In this document: positions 22,141-33,168 of the stretch, in pieces | Layout of the letters: each line of letters starts with the position of its first letter | Numbering within the stretch: position 1 is the first letter of the stretch | Origin: Tetracentron sinense | Taxonomy: Eukaryota > Streptophyta > Magnoliopsida > Trochodendrales > Trochodendraceae | Assembly: GCA_015143295.1 (NCBI GenBank) | Contig: CM026564.1 | Coordinates: 10,032,416-10,096,415 of the forward strand | Direction of reading: 5' to 3' | DNA: 64,000 bases | Translations under genes and position numbers: made by a program | The notes under the pieces: generated by a model | What the model saw: the letters and a program-made list of their open reading frames with translations, nothing else | Told to the model about the DNA's origin: nothing | Database searches by the model: none

Positions 22141-23302
22141 TGAAATTACCCTGATCAATGATCTCTATGACCTAGAGGGGGGTGAATAGGTCTATCTAAG
22201 AACTTCTAACCAATTTTTAATTTTTTAAATAATTAGATTAGAAATCAATAAAAAATTCACACAAACAATCCACACAAATCAAACACAGCAGATTTTTACG
22301 TGGAAAACCCTTACGAGAAAAAACCACGGGACCTCGTCCAGCAACAAACTTTACTATAAGAAGAATTCAAGTACAAGACAAGACCTTACCCAAACTAGAC
22401 TTGACGTTCCTAAGTACAAAATCATACTCTTGATTTCCACGAACCAGCAGGTTCGATCTCCGCCGTAGCAGCTTCGGTTCCTAACCGACCAAATCTTCTC
22501 AAGCTACTTCAATACCACGATCACATACGATCGATCTCCTTCCACGAAGGCTCCGGATCATACACCGGACACACACACAAAGTGTAGGGTTGTGAATCAA
22601 TTTAGAAAGCTTCAAACCCTAGAGGGATCTCATACAGATCTGAGATCACACAATGCAAGATCAAAAGAATAGATCTATAGGAACAATGGAAAAATCCCTA
22701 GAAGGGTTTCTCTGACCTCTACTCTTTCGAAAATAAACAAAGATACGAATTAGGTCTCCAAAAAGTTGTTTATATAGGATTTAGAAAAGAGTCAAGAAAA
22801 ATAAAATTATTTTTACGAGGACCGATCGATCGGTGCTTATAACCGATCGCTCGGTCCAAAACCGATCGATCGCTATTTTCACCGAGAGATCGGTTAAAAA
22901 TTGTTTCTCTGGAACAATACCTCATACAAAGTTTTTGACCAGTCGATAGCCACCGATCGCTCGGTAGGCCACCGATCGATCGGTCTCAACACCGAGCAAT
23001 TGGTTGAGACAGAATTTCAGCCTAAACATTTTTCTTTTGTTTTTTTTTTATTCAAATAAGATCAAAATTCTTTGGTAGGCTTAAAACTATCCTCCTAGGT
23101 ATGTTTAGAGTTATCTAAGTCAAATCCAACCTAGGTAGGGGTCTCTAAGTCCATTACCTGTCTAGATCCAGAGTAGAAGCTTTTTCTTCAATATCTTCAG
23201 TCTTCTTGAAACTTTAACTCTTCCGACAAGTTGAACAAGACACAACACTCATGACCTATCTAATGATCACAGAATTTGCCAACACCTATTTCTAGATTTA
23301 CA
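22141..23302 (-). repeat. copia1 3' LTR
   Basis: TG...CA ends. Palindrome module at about 22821-23003 and TATATA at 22771-22776 (read on the minus strand: module, then TATA). The polypurine tract lies directly outside at 23303-23316 (read as CCAAAGGGGGAGAT on the minus strand). Confidence 0.85.
22771..23003 (-). promoter_or_regulatory. Palindrome module and TATA box, copia1 3' LTR
   Basis: ACCGATCGATCGGT and close variants repeat six to seven times around a core that on the minus strand reads ACTTTGTATGAGGTATTG, clearly related to TTTGTATGGGGAAATTT of gypsy LTRs A, C and gypsy1. TATATA follows about 45 bp downstream on the minus strand. The 5' LTR has the same at 32638-32873. Confidence 0.6.
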
Positions 23303-23868
23303 ATCTCCCCCTTTGGCAATTCCGGGACAAAACAAGACTAACTCACATAATAGGTTCAAATTTTCCCAAATGATTCAAAAATGGAAAATTGAACCTTTAC
23401 ATGACTCAGTAAAAAATTTCATGACATTCAACTTGTCATGTTTCAACAATCTTAGAACCTGTTTGCTTGCACAAGCTCAACCAAAAACCTGTGAAGCATG
23501 GGAAATAAAAATTTCATAATAAGTTCATCTATATCAAGTGCATCCATAACAAGTTCTAACTAGTTCATCATCACCATCATCACAAGTTCATCATGTTCAA
23601 TCATATTACTCACTCCCCCTTTTTGACGCGAAATGCCAAAGGTAGAATGGAAACAAATGAATGTAGGTAAAATCAGAGTAAAAGTAAAAACATCATCTCA
23701 TAGAGAATAATCAACATCCAAGTCAATATCATCCATAAACATCCAAGTTAATATCATCCATGTGTGGTATGTACTGAGTACAACCAAGACAAAATACATC
23801 CAATGTGTCAAAATAAACTAGGACAAAGTAAACTCCTAAACATAAATACATGAAACATAAGGAGTATC

Positions 23869-25131
23869 CTAGTACATCAAACTATCACTCCAAAAATCAG
23901 AAGTGAGATGGGATTCATAATATGCTCTAAAATCACGAACATCCCGCTGGACACCCAGCACTGCTGCATCAAGTGATTCAAGTCGACTTCGGATCTCTGT
24001 AGTGAATTCCTGGTAAGATGAAACATGAGTCTGGAGATCCATCTTCATCTCCCTCATCATTCTGGCAAGATCATCAATCGAGGCAGGAGGTGGATGAGAG
24101 GATCTGGTACCAACTTTAGCTTCCTCCTCAATATCTCGAACTGAGGCATGTGAGAAACTCTGAGCTATGGTCTTTTTGTTGATTGGACCCTTCGGATTAC
24201 GAGTAGGAACACCAGGAGGAGCAATAACCCCTTTAGAACCAAGGAGTTTAGTAATCAGGGAACCAAATGGAAGAGCTCCAACTACAATTTGAGTTTGATG
24301 GGCTTGAATCATCAAATCAATTATGTGTGCTGCAAGATTAATATCATGTCCACGAAGGAGACTGAACAAAAATCGGGCTCTATCTTCCCTAAGGTCCGCA
24401 GTATGAACCTTTGGGTGGATATTGGCACTCATTACTAGGTTTACAAGTCTTGCATCCCTAGTGAGTTTAGACACTTCAATGAAGGAACCAACCCAAAGTC
24501 TAGGAGCACCACAAAGAAAGGTGACTACATTGTTCATAGATTCTTTATCCTCATCTTTCTTATATTTATAAGGATAATAGGCATCTGGAACTCGAGGACA
24601 ACCAAGAAATTTACCAATGACATTAGGATTTATCAAAACAGATTTTTCTAAAGATCGAGATTTAAAAGACCAGGTTTTAGAGTTGATTTCAGAGAAATTT
24701 GAGTAAAATTCATGGACTAATTGAATAAGAGCAGGACCGGATAAAGTGAGAATACCTTCCCATTGACGATCGGTAATAAGCTTAGGAAGGTGATAATCAC
24801 CAAAATCAGAAATTCTAATGCCCCTTTCAACCATAACAGCCTTTTTGCTCAAATACTCACTATAAAGACGAGCAGTAGTAGGGCTAATGAAGGGACCCAA
24901 TAGAACATTCGAAGACGAACTAGCTTTTCCTTTTTGTCTCCGGGTTTTATCTGCCAAAGACTTTTGGCAATTTTCAGTAGTAGAATCAACCATTCTACGG
25001 ATTGGTTTATCCCCTATTGAAATCCCATGACCTATTGGAGTGAAAGAGTAGGGCTCATTTAGATCATCTTCCTCAAGAGGGTCCTCTTGGTTGTTGAGGA
25101 CCAATCTCCAGCGTTTAGAGACACCGGACAT
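23869..25131 (-). CDS. Extra 3' reading frame of copia1 (plant transposon-protein-like)
   Basis: About 420 residues from ATG at 25131 (MSGVSKRWR...); ATG at 25170 is an in-frame alternative that adds a hydrophobic stretch. The middle (RGIRISDFGDYHLP, WEGILTLSGPALIQLVHEFY, FSLLRGHDINLAAHIIDLM, GALPFGSLITKLLG) looks like the 'putative plant transposon protein' domain found near plant retroelements. The last 100 residues (about 330-410) look coiled-coil, then an aromatic tail. It lies 3' of pol in sense, where SIRE elements have an env-like frame, but it shows no signal peptide plus C-terminal membrane anchor. A palindrome module and TATA box sit just upstream. It looks whole. Role unknown. Confidence 0.65.
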   Translation of the reverse strand: MSGVSKRWRLVLNNQEDPLEEDDLNEPYSFTPIGHGISIGDKPIRRMVDSTTENCQKSLADKTRRQKGKASSSSNVLLGPFISPTTARLYSEYLSKKAVMVERGIRISDFGDYHLPKLITDRQWEGILTLSGPALIQLVHEFYSNFSEINSKTWSFKSRSLEKSVLINPNVIGKFLGCPRVPDAYYPYKYKKDEDKESMNNVVTFLCGAPRLWVGSFIEVSKLTRDARLVNLVMSANIHPKVHTADLREDRARFLFSLLRGHDINLAAHIIDLMIQAHQTQIVVGALPFGSLITKLLGSKGVIAPPGVPTRNPKGPINKKTIAQSFSHASVRDIEEEAKVGTRSSHPPPASIDDLARMMREMKMDLQTHVSSYQEFTTEIRSRLESLDAAVLGVQRDVRDFRAYYESHLTSDFWSDSLMY

Positions 25132-25358
25132 GAGGAATGCAAGAATAACTAAGGAGTATGAGAAAATCATCACGAATTTTTGATGCCCTAGATGTGAAAA
25201 GTAAACCAATCAAGAAAAGGAACAAAGTTTACCTTTTTAGATGCTTGAAAACCTTTGGAGTAGAAAGAAATGACCGTAAGAGAGATTTGGAGGAGAAGGA
25301 ACCGAGAGATCGCTCTAGAGTTCGGAGAACAAAAGAATAGGAAAATGAGAAATGAGGG

Positions 25359-25424
25359 TTTTATAACCCTGTTCACGAAAGACCGATCAATCGGTCATTA
25401 ACACCAAGCGATCGGTGGTCTGGA
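25359..25424 (-). promoter_or_regulatory. Internal promoter candidate of copia1
   Basis: On the minus strand: CCACCGATCGCTTGGT and GACCGATTGATCGGTC, then TTATAAAA at 25366-25359, then a pyrimidine-rich leader, a donor-like AAG/GTAAAC near 25232, and the ATG of the extra frame at 25131. This repeats the LTR order of palindromes then TATA box, inside the element. Confidence 0.5.
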
Positions 25425-25429
25425 AAATT

Positions 25430-26650
25430 TTTGAAATTTTTTTCTTAAAACCATTTTTCTCCCCCTCAATCAAAGCAAGATTTAAAATCATTTTCACCTC
25501 AAAATCACCTAATAACAATGCACTTATGCAAACATTTGTGTCATCAAAATCATAAAGAATATTCAACCAAGAATGTATATCACAGAATAGTTATGAATAA
25601 GGATTATGTAAACAACTTTTAGTTTCCATAAGTGATTAATTTTGATTTTTGCATCAAATCCACATTTAGAGTAAAGAAATGCTCAAAAGTAATGTGTGTG
25701 TAGTATTAAAAATTCATAACATGACTCTGAGGATTGGTTTCATCCACAAAACAAGATTTTGACATTATAGCATAAAAGGTACTCTAGAATGTTCAAAAAC
25801 TAGAATTAAAACCAAGAGACATCCATAGAATTATGATGAGCAATGTTTACCCCAAATTTGATCAATAAGGTCATTTCATTTTATAATCAAATTTTACACA
25901 TTATCTGTTCTTTGGACATTGGTGACTTTCACTCAAGTGAGAAGGTAGCCCTCTCTAATGACAGTGGGGGCTTTCACACTAGCAACCCATATAGATACCT
26001 ATTGTTTGTCTAGGTAGCCATTACTCACTGTTTGCATTCACTAGAAGCTATCACACAAACTCACATGTAGTCCTTTCAATGTCAATAATTTTTTAAAACT
26101 AGGGGGCTCACCTTCTGGAATTTTAATCACTTTGGATATACTAGATTTGATTAAACTAGGGAACCATACGATATAATGTTAGAATCTATAAATAGGAACT
26201 AATATCATCTCAAAAATCAGTTAGAGTGCATGTGCAACACATAACATCTTTGTTTACTCAACTCTAACTGAGATTGGTGATCATGACCATTTTAAATCAC
26301 TAGATAGAACTAATAGTTGAACTATCCTTATTTACACAATCCTATGAAAAATTTAACCTTGGAATTAATATTCAATTATGATTTCAAGGAAATAAATTTA
26401 TGCATAATGATAGGAAAGAAGATCATACGAACACACTATTTTTTGCAACATTTTTCAATTTTTTGAATGTTTTTTTTTTTTGGATTTTTATTAATTAAAG
26501 AAAACAAAAAAAAAAATAGCTCTATGACTTAAATGAAACAAGAAGAACACATAGGCTATGAGGAAAGCACACCATCACTCAACTCCGCACAAACAATGGA
26601 TTTCCTAAGGAACTCAAACCTAAGGGAATCTAAGGGTTTTGTGAGAATGT
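25430..26650 (-). other. copia1 3' noncoding block
   Basis: Between RNase H and the extra frame. A stretch at 25915-26090 with repeated 'aggtagcc...tttcacac' phrases resembles 39440-39640 of copia2, although the two elements differ much elsewhere. A shared noncoding function such as RNA packaging or 3' processing is possible. Confidence 0.5.
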
Positions 26651-26657
26651 CTGCAAA

Positions 26658-27437
26658 TTATTTCTCTATTTGGACATACTCAATACATACAACATTTTGC
26701 TCAACTAAATCACAAATGAAGTGATGCCTAATGTCAATGTGTTTTGTGCGAGAATGTTGAACAGAATTTTTGGAAATATTGATAGCACTTGAATTATCAC
26801 AATACACAATCATAGTGCCTTGTTCAATCCCGTAATCATGCAACATCTGCTTCATCCACAGAAGTTGAGTGCAACAACTGCCAGCTGCTATGTACTCAGC
26901 TTCGGCAGTGGACAATGAAATTGAATTCTGCTTTTTGCTAAGCCAAGCAACTAAGCAGTTTCCAATATAGAAACACCCTCCGGAGGTGCTCTTCCTATCA
27001 TCAGCATTTCCGGCCCAGTCGGCATCGGAATATCCAACTATTGTGGCATTGGTATCAAAAGAATACCAGAGGCCAAATGATGGAGTTCCACTTACATATC
27101 GAATGATACGCTTGACTGCAAGTAAGTGAGACTCTTTTGGGCTTGCTTGATAGCGGGCACATGCTCCAACACTAAAGGCAATGTCTGGTCTAGTGGCAGT
27201 TAGGTAGAGCAAACTACCAATCATGCTTCTGTAAGAAGTTTGATCAACATCCTTGCCTGAAGTATCTTTACTAAGTTTTGTTGTAGAACTCATAGGAGTC
27301 CTAGCATGCTTAGCAGAACTCATACCAAATTTCTTCACCAGATTTTTAGCATATTTGATTTGAGATATTGAGATCCCAGAATCTAATTGCTTGATCTGAA
27401 GACCAAGGAAGAAACTCAGCTCACCTACCATGCTCAT
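26658..27437 (-). mobile_element. copia1 RNase H and end of reverse transcriptase
   Basis: FFLGLQIKQ and KYAKNLVKKFGM mark the end of the copia reverse transcriptase. STAEAEYIA, VYCDNSSAI and RTKHIDIRHHF mark the RNase H domain, in the usual copia order. Part of a broken gag-pol. Confidence 0.85.
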
Positions 27438-29279
27438 TTAAAATTCATTTTTCATTTGTTCAGCAAATGATAGAGCATGTAAGTCTAATGTGGAACCAAA
27501 TACAATGTCATCAACATATATCTGGGCGATGACAATATCACCTTTCTCATTTTTTATGAAAAGGGTTCTGTCTACTCCCCCTCTCGAAAATCCCTTTTCC
27601 AAGAGATAAGTAGTCAACCTTTCATACCAAGTTCTTGGAGCTTGCTTTAAACCATAGATGACCCTTTTTAATCGATAGACTTGATCAAGGTGATGTGGAT
27701 CTTCAAACCCTTTTGGTTGTTCCACATAGACTTCTTCCTGTAGAATGCCATTCAGAAAGGCACTCTTAACATCCATTTGAAATAGCTTGAATTTCATATG
27801 GCAAGCCACAGCTAGAAGAATTCTGATTGATTCTAGCCTGGCAACAGGAGCAAAGGTCTCATCGAAGTCAATGCCTTCAATTTGGGTGTATCCTTGTGCA
27901 ACTAACCTAGCCTTATTTCTTATGATAGTACCTTTTTCGTCAGATTTGTTCTTGAAAATCCATTTGGTACCTATCACATTTGTATTATTAGGTCTAGGTA
28001 CTAAATACCAAACATCATTCCTAGTAAACTGAAGTAACTCATCTTGCATTGCATTGATCCAATTATCATCTGCAAGGGCTTCAGCTACATTCTTGGGTTC
28101 AAAAAATGAAGTATAGCAAATGTAGTTAACTTCATTTTCAATTTGTTTCCTTATTCTCACTCCACTTTCAAAATCACCAATAATATCTGTGGAGGTGTGA
28201 GAACTTATGACCCTTGGATGTGTAGGTTTTAATGGAGATGATTGCTTAGTAATAAGTGGAGTTGAAGAAGTTTCAACATTTTCATTTCCAGCACTATCAT
28301 CATCCTCAAGTTGCACATTTTCAATACCAGAGTCATCCACAATTACATTGATGGACTCCATAATTGTAGAGGTTCTCAAGTTATACACTCGATAAGCTCT
28401 ACTGTTTGTGGAATACCCAAGAAATATCCCTTCATCACTCCGGGATTCAAATTTGCTCAGTTGCTCTCTATCCTTAAGGATATAGCATTTACTTCCGAAT
28501 TCTCGAAAGTACTTGACACTGGGTTTCTTGTTATTCCACAACTCATATGGGGTTTTCTTTGTTCCAGGCCTTAGAAAAACTCGATTAACTATATAACAAG
28601 CAGTGTTAACTGCTTCAGCCCAGAAATGAGAAGCTAGATTATTGCTATGGAACATAACTCTAGCCATCTCTTGGAGAACCCTGTTCTTCCTCTCCACAAC
28701 ACCATTCTGCTGAGGTGTAATGGGTGCAGAAAATTCATGTTTGATACCTGACTCATCACAAAAGTCGTTGTACTTAGAGTTTTCAAACTCCTTTCCATGA
28801 TCACATCGAATTCGAGTGATTGGGCATCTTTTCTCATTTTGAATTTTCAAGCAAATACTTTTGAAATTTTCAAAAGCATCGGATTTCTCTCTTATAAATG
28901 CTACCCATGACATTCTTGAGAAATCATCAACCATGACTAGGATGTATCGCTTTCCACCTAAACTTTCAGTTCTTGTAGGACCCATAAGATCCATATAAAT
29001 TAATTCCAGTGGATATGAAGTAGCAATACTTAAAGTCTTCTTATGTAGGGTTCTAATTTGTTTACCAATCTGACATGGCCCACACACAGCAGTAGAAGGC
29101 TTTCCTAGTTTGGGTACACCTCTCACAAGTTCTTGCTTTGAGATTTTGCATAGGTCTTTGAAGTTCATGTGACCTAGCCTTCGGTGCCACAAATCAACTT
29201 CATCAATTTTAGCCCAATTACAGACATTTGAGAAATTAGAACTAGGGATTAAGTCGTAGCAATTATCAGTGGTTCTCAA
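27438..29279 (-). mobile_element. copia1 integrase and reverse transcriptase region
   Basis: The gag-pre-integrase zinc motif ([19 protein letters not shown]) is followed by an integrase core ([24 protein letters not shown]) and the copia reverse transcriptase ([45 protein letters not shown]). Integrase before reverse transcriptase defines Ty1/copia. Part of a broken gag-pol. Confidence 0.9.
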
Positions 29280-29284
29280 CCCTT

Positions 29285-30325
29285 CTAGAACACTTTACCA
29301 TTAATGACTAAGCATTTATTTTGGGTAAAGTGCACAGCATGGTTATTATCACATAGTTGACTTATGCTAATCAAATTAGCTTTCAGTCCTTCAACAAACA
29401 AGGCATTTTTCAATTTTGGTATGCCTGGTGAATCGATGATACCCTTCCCTTTAACTAATGACTTGCTTCCATCACCAAAAGTAACAGTCTCATCTAGACA
29501 GTCCTTAAATTGAGTAAATAGGGACTTGTTACCTATCATATGCCGAGAACACTCACTGTCGAAGTACCACATTTCTATGTTTTGGGCTTTAAAGGCAGTA
29601 TGAATGACAAGGCACTTAAGGTCATCCTTTCTCCCATACACAGTTTTTAAACTTTGTTTAGACATTTGAATATTGTTCTGTGTAGTAGAGACCTTTTTCT
29701 TTTTAGACCTTCTAGACCTCTTTCTGTTCTGTTCAGTTCTAGCATAATGATTTGTCACATTCTTTCCTCTTGAATAATCATAAGGAGTGAATGGACCATT
29801 TTCATTTCTAGACATTTGAGCAATCCTATTGACATCTTCGCTCAAAATTCTAGATTTTTCAGCCAGAACTTGAATCTGCATTTTAAGATTCCCTTGACTT
29901 TGATTTTGGTTCCACGAACCATTTCGGGGAGCTCTTCTAAACGCATTACCGTTTGGTCGTATATGACCTATTACACCACAAAAGTGACATGTGGGTATGA
30001 ATCTAGAAAGAGGAGGAGGATTTCTTCTAAAAGGAATTTGAATCCTCAAAGCATTCACCCTAGGAGCTGCATTTCTAGGCTTTACAACATTTGTATAAGC
30101 CTTAGTACTTGATGTGGAAGGTACATTCACTTTGGGATCAGAATGTATTGGTTCAAACACAGCACTAGCCATTGTACCAATAGCTAAAGGACCAGCTGGT
30201 GTATCAGCATGTCTTATCCTAGATCTATTAGAATTTGATCCATATTTTCTAACTAATTCATCTAGGCAGCTAGTATTTCCAAACATTCTTACTTCTTTCT
30301 CAAGAGTATAGACCTTCTGAATCAA
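29285..30325 (-). mobile_element. copia1 gag C-terminus and protease region
   Basis: A second zinc-knuckle-like motif (CHFCGVIGHI) near 29970 and a basic stretch precede the aspartic protease region near 29540-29580 (a WYFDS-type active site followed by CSRHM). LISISQLCD closes the domain as in other copia proteases. Part of a broken gag-pol. Confidence 0.75.
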
Positions 30326-30337
30326 GTTAGTCTTGTC

Positions 30338-31888
30338 TTAAAGGGTTATATGATGTTCTTTTTCAAGAAATTTCACCTTATCGACAAGAGAATCTTTTAA
30401 AGATTCCAGCTCCACTAATAGAGTCCTAGACTCTCCAACTTCTTTCAAGGAAGTGTCTCTTTTAACTTCTAATTTTCTGACAACATTAGTCAATGAGACA
30501 TTTTCTTCCAAAAGACATTTAACTTTTTCAACAAAAGCTTCTTTCTCATTTTCAAGCTGACTAACTAGAGCATTCATCTCCTTTGCTTCTAGTTTACAAG
30601 TATCTCTTTCATTTTGAATGATTTTGATTTTTTTGCTCAAAGAGATTTTTGCTTTAGTCAGTTTCAAACTTTCAGAATACAACTTATCATAAGTTGTTTT
30701 CAAATCTTCATCACTTTCAGAGTCAGTATGACTCTTCTCAGTGTCTCCACTAGACTCAGTGTGACTACTTTCATCACTTCTATCCTTCTCATCAACCACC
30801 GAGGTAGTCTTAAGAATACCAGAAAGGGATATAGTGAAAGCAGTATGATTATCAGTTTCTTCACTTGAAGAAGAACTGTCTGATTCTTCATTCTCGGAAT
30901 CACTGTCATCCCAACAGGCATTCATCACCTTGCCCTTACTTTTCTTCTTGTTAGGACAGTTAGGTGAAATATGACCGAAGCCATGACATTCATAACATTG
31001 AACACCTTGGGGTTTCTTGTCGCCACTCTTGGAATTTTTTTTGATTTCCCAGGGCTTAGACTTTGACTTCTCAAAATATTTTCCTTCCTGTTTAGGATTG
31101 AACCTCTTTTTCGTTCTAAAAAATTTTCGAAATTTTTTAACGAAGAGAGCCATTTCTTCCTCATCCATCTCTCCATCACTGTTATTGTCATCCAAAGATT
31201 CCTTTATTGATTTCAAGGCTAAAGATTTAGTTTTCTTGGATGGTCGAAGATTGAGTTCATAAGTTTGGAGTGAACCAACTAATTCTTCAATCTTCAGAGA
31301 GTCAACATTTTTACTCTCTTCAATAGCAGTGACCTTGAGTTGAAATCTCTCAGGTAGAGATCTAAGGACTTTTCTAACTATCTTGGACTCAGTTAATCTT
31401 TCACCTAAGTTGAAACTAGCATTGACAATGTCACTAAGTTTTGCATAAAATTCATCAAATGTGTCATCGTCTTCCATTTTCAAATATTCAAATTTGGTGG
31501 TTAACATTTAGAGTTTTGAGATTCTAACAGTGGTCGTACCCTCATGGGTAATCTCAAGAATGTCCCATGCCTCTTTTGCTATTTCACATGAAGAAATTCG
31601 TCTGAATTCCTCAGCTGTGACTGCAGTAAAGATAGCATTGAGTCCTTTAGTATTCTAACCACTTGTCTCAAGCTCTTCTCTGGTCCATTCATTAGAATAT
31701 TTGACGACAGTCAAATCACCTAGAGTTTTCACAGGCGTAGTCCACCTATTTTGAATAGACATCCAAATTCTCTCGTCAATTGATTTGAGAAAGGCTCTCA
31801 TACGGGCTTTCCAATATGCGTAATTATTCCCATCGAACAGTGGGGGGTGAGATACTGAACCGCCCTCTCTTAGAGTACTCATGATCAC
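30338..31888 (-). mobile_element. copia1 gag
   Basis: N-terminal gag domain (PPLFDGNNYAYWKARM near 31850), UBN2 region (DTFDEFYAKLSDIV, LRSLPERF), CCHC zinc knuckle CYECHGFGHISPNC near 30960-31000, an acidic Ser-rich stretch and a long coiled coil. It is closely related to gag of copia2 and more distantly to the relic at 5.2 kb. Broken. Confidence 0.85.
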
Positions 31889-31934
31889 AAAGTAAAATAT
31901 ACAGGATCACACTAAAGGGTTTAGTCTTAAAGGT

Positions 31935-31954
31935 GAACCTGCTCTAATACCAAT
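31935..31954 (-). other. copia1 primer binding site
   Basis: On the minus strand, TTGGTATTAGAGCAGGTTC directly follows the 5' LTR. It resembles the Met-tRNA primer site TGGTATCAGAGC usual for copia elements. Confidence 0.7.
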
Positions 31955-33168
31955 TGAAATTACCCTGATCAATGATCTCTATGACCTAGAGGGGGGGTGA
32001 ATAGGTCTATCTAAGAACTTCTAACCAATTTTTAATTTTTTAAATAATTAGATTAGAAATCAAGAAACAATTCACACAAACAATCCATACAAATCAAACA
32101 CAGCAGATTTTTACGTGGGAAACCCTTACGGGAAAAAACCACGGGACCTCGTCCAGCAACAAACTTCACTATAAGAAGAATTGAAGTACAAGACAAGACC
32201 ATACCCAAACCAGACTCGACGTTCCTAGGTACAGAATCTTACTCTTGATTTCCACGAACCAGCAGGTTTGATCTCCGCCGTAGCAGCTTCGGTTCCTAAC
32301 CGACCAAATCTTCTCAAGCTACTTCAATACCACGATCACATACGATCGATCTCCTTCCATGAAGGCTCCGGATCATACACCGGACACACACACAAAGTGT
32401 AGGGTTGTGAATTAATTTAGAAAGCTTCAAGCCCTAGAGGGATCTCATACAGATCTGAGATCATACAATGCAAGATCAAAAGAATAGATCTATACTTACA
32501 TTCTTTAGGATGATTGAAAAAGGAGGGATCACTAAAAATCTATGAGGAACAATGGAAAAAGCCCTAGAAGGGTTTCTCTGACCTCTACTCTTTCAAAAAT
32601 AAACAAAGATACGAATTAGGTCTCCAAAAATTTGTTTATATAAGGTTTAGAAAAGAGTCCAAAAAAATAAAATTATGTTTACGAGGATCGATCGATCGGT
32701 GCTTATAACCGATCGCTCGGTCCAAAACCGATCGATCGCTATTTTCACCGAGAGATCGGTTAAAAATTGTCTCTCTGGAAAAATACCCCATACAAAATTT
32801 TTGACCAGTCGATAGCCACCGATCGCTCGGTAGGCCACCGATCGATCGGTCTCAACACCGAGCGATCGGTTGAGACAGAATTTCAGCCTAAACATTTTTC
32901 TTTTGTTTTTGTTTGATTCAAATAAGATCAAAACTCTTTGGTAGGCTTAAAACTATCCTCCTAGGTATGTTTAGAGTTATCTAAGTCAAATCCAACCTAG
33001 GTAGGGGTCTCTAAGTCCATTACCTGTCTAGATCCGGAGTAGAAGCTTTTTCTTCAATATCTTCAGTCTTCTTGAAACTTTAACTCTTCCGACAAGTTGA
33101 ACAAGACACAACACTCATGACCTATCTAATGATCACGGAATTTGCCAACACCTATTTCTGGATTTACA
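31955..33168 (-). repeat. copia1 5' LTR
   Basis: 1214 bp with the same ends as the 3' copy. Palindrome module 32686-32873, TATATAA near 32638-32644 on the minus strand. Confidence 0.85.

Larger units (their letters stand above)
22141..33168 (-). mobile_element. copia1: SIRE-like Ty1/copia element, duplication GTTAG
   Basis: An 11.0-kb element with two LTRs (22141-23302 and 31955-33168) and GTTAG at 22136-22140 and 33169-33173. Minus-strand order: primer site, gag, protease, integrase, reverse transcriptase, RNase H, then a long 3' region with an extra reading frame. This order is Ty1/copia; the long gag, the extra 3' frame and the LTR block ACGTGGAAACCCTT...CCACGGGACCT suggest the SIRE/Maximus branch. 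Gag-pol is broken with about four breaks; the extra frame looks whole. The LTRs differ by a few percent by eye and slightly in length, so insertion is fairly recent but not new. Nested in solo LTR G. Confidence 0.85.
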
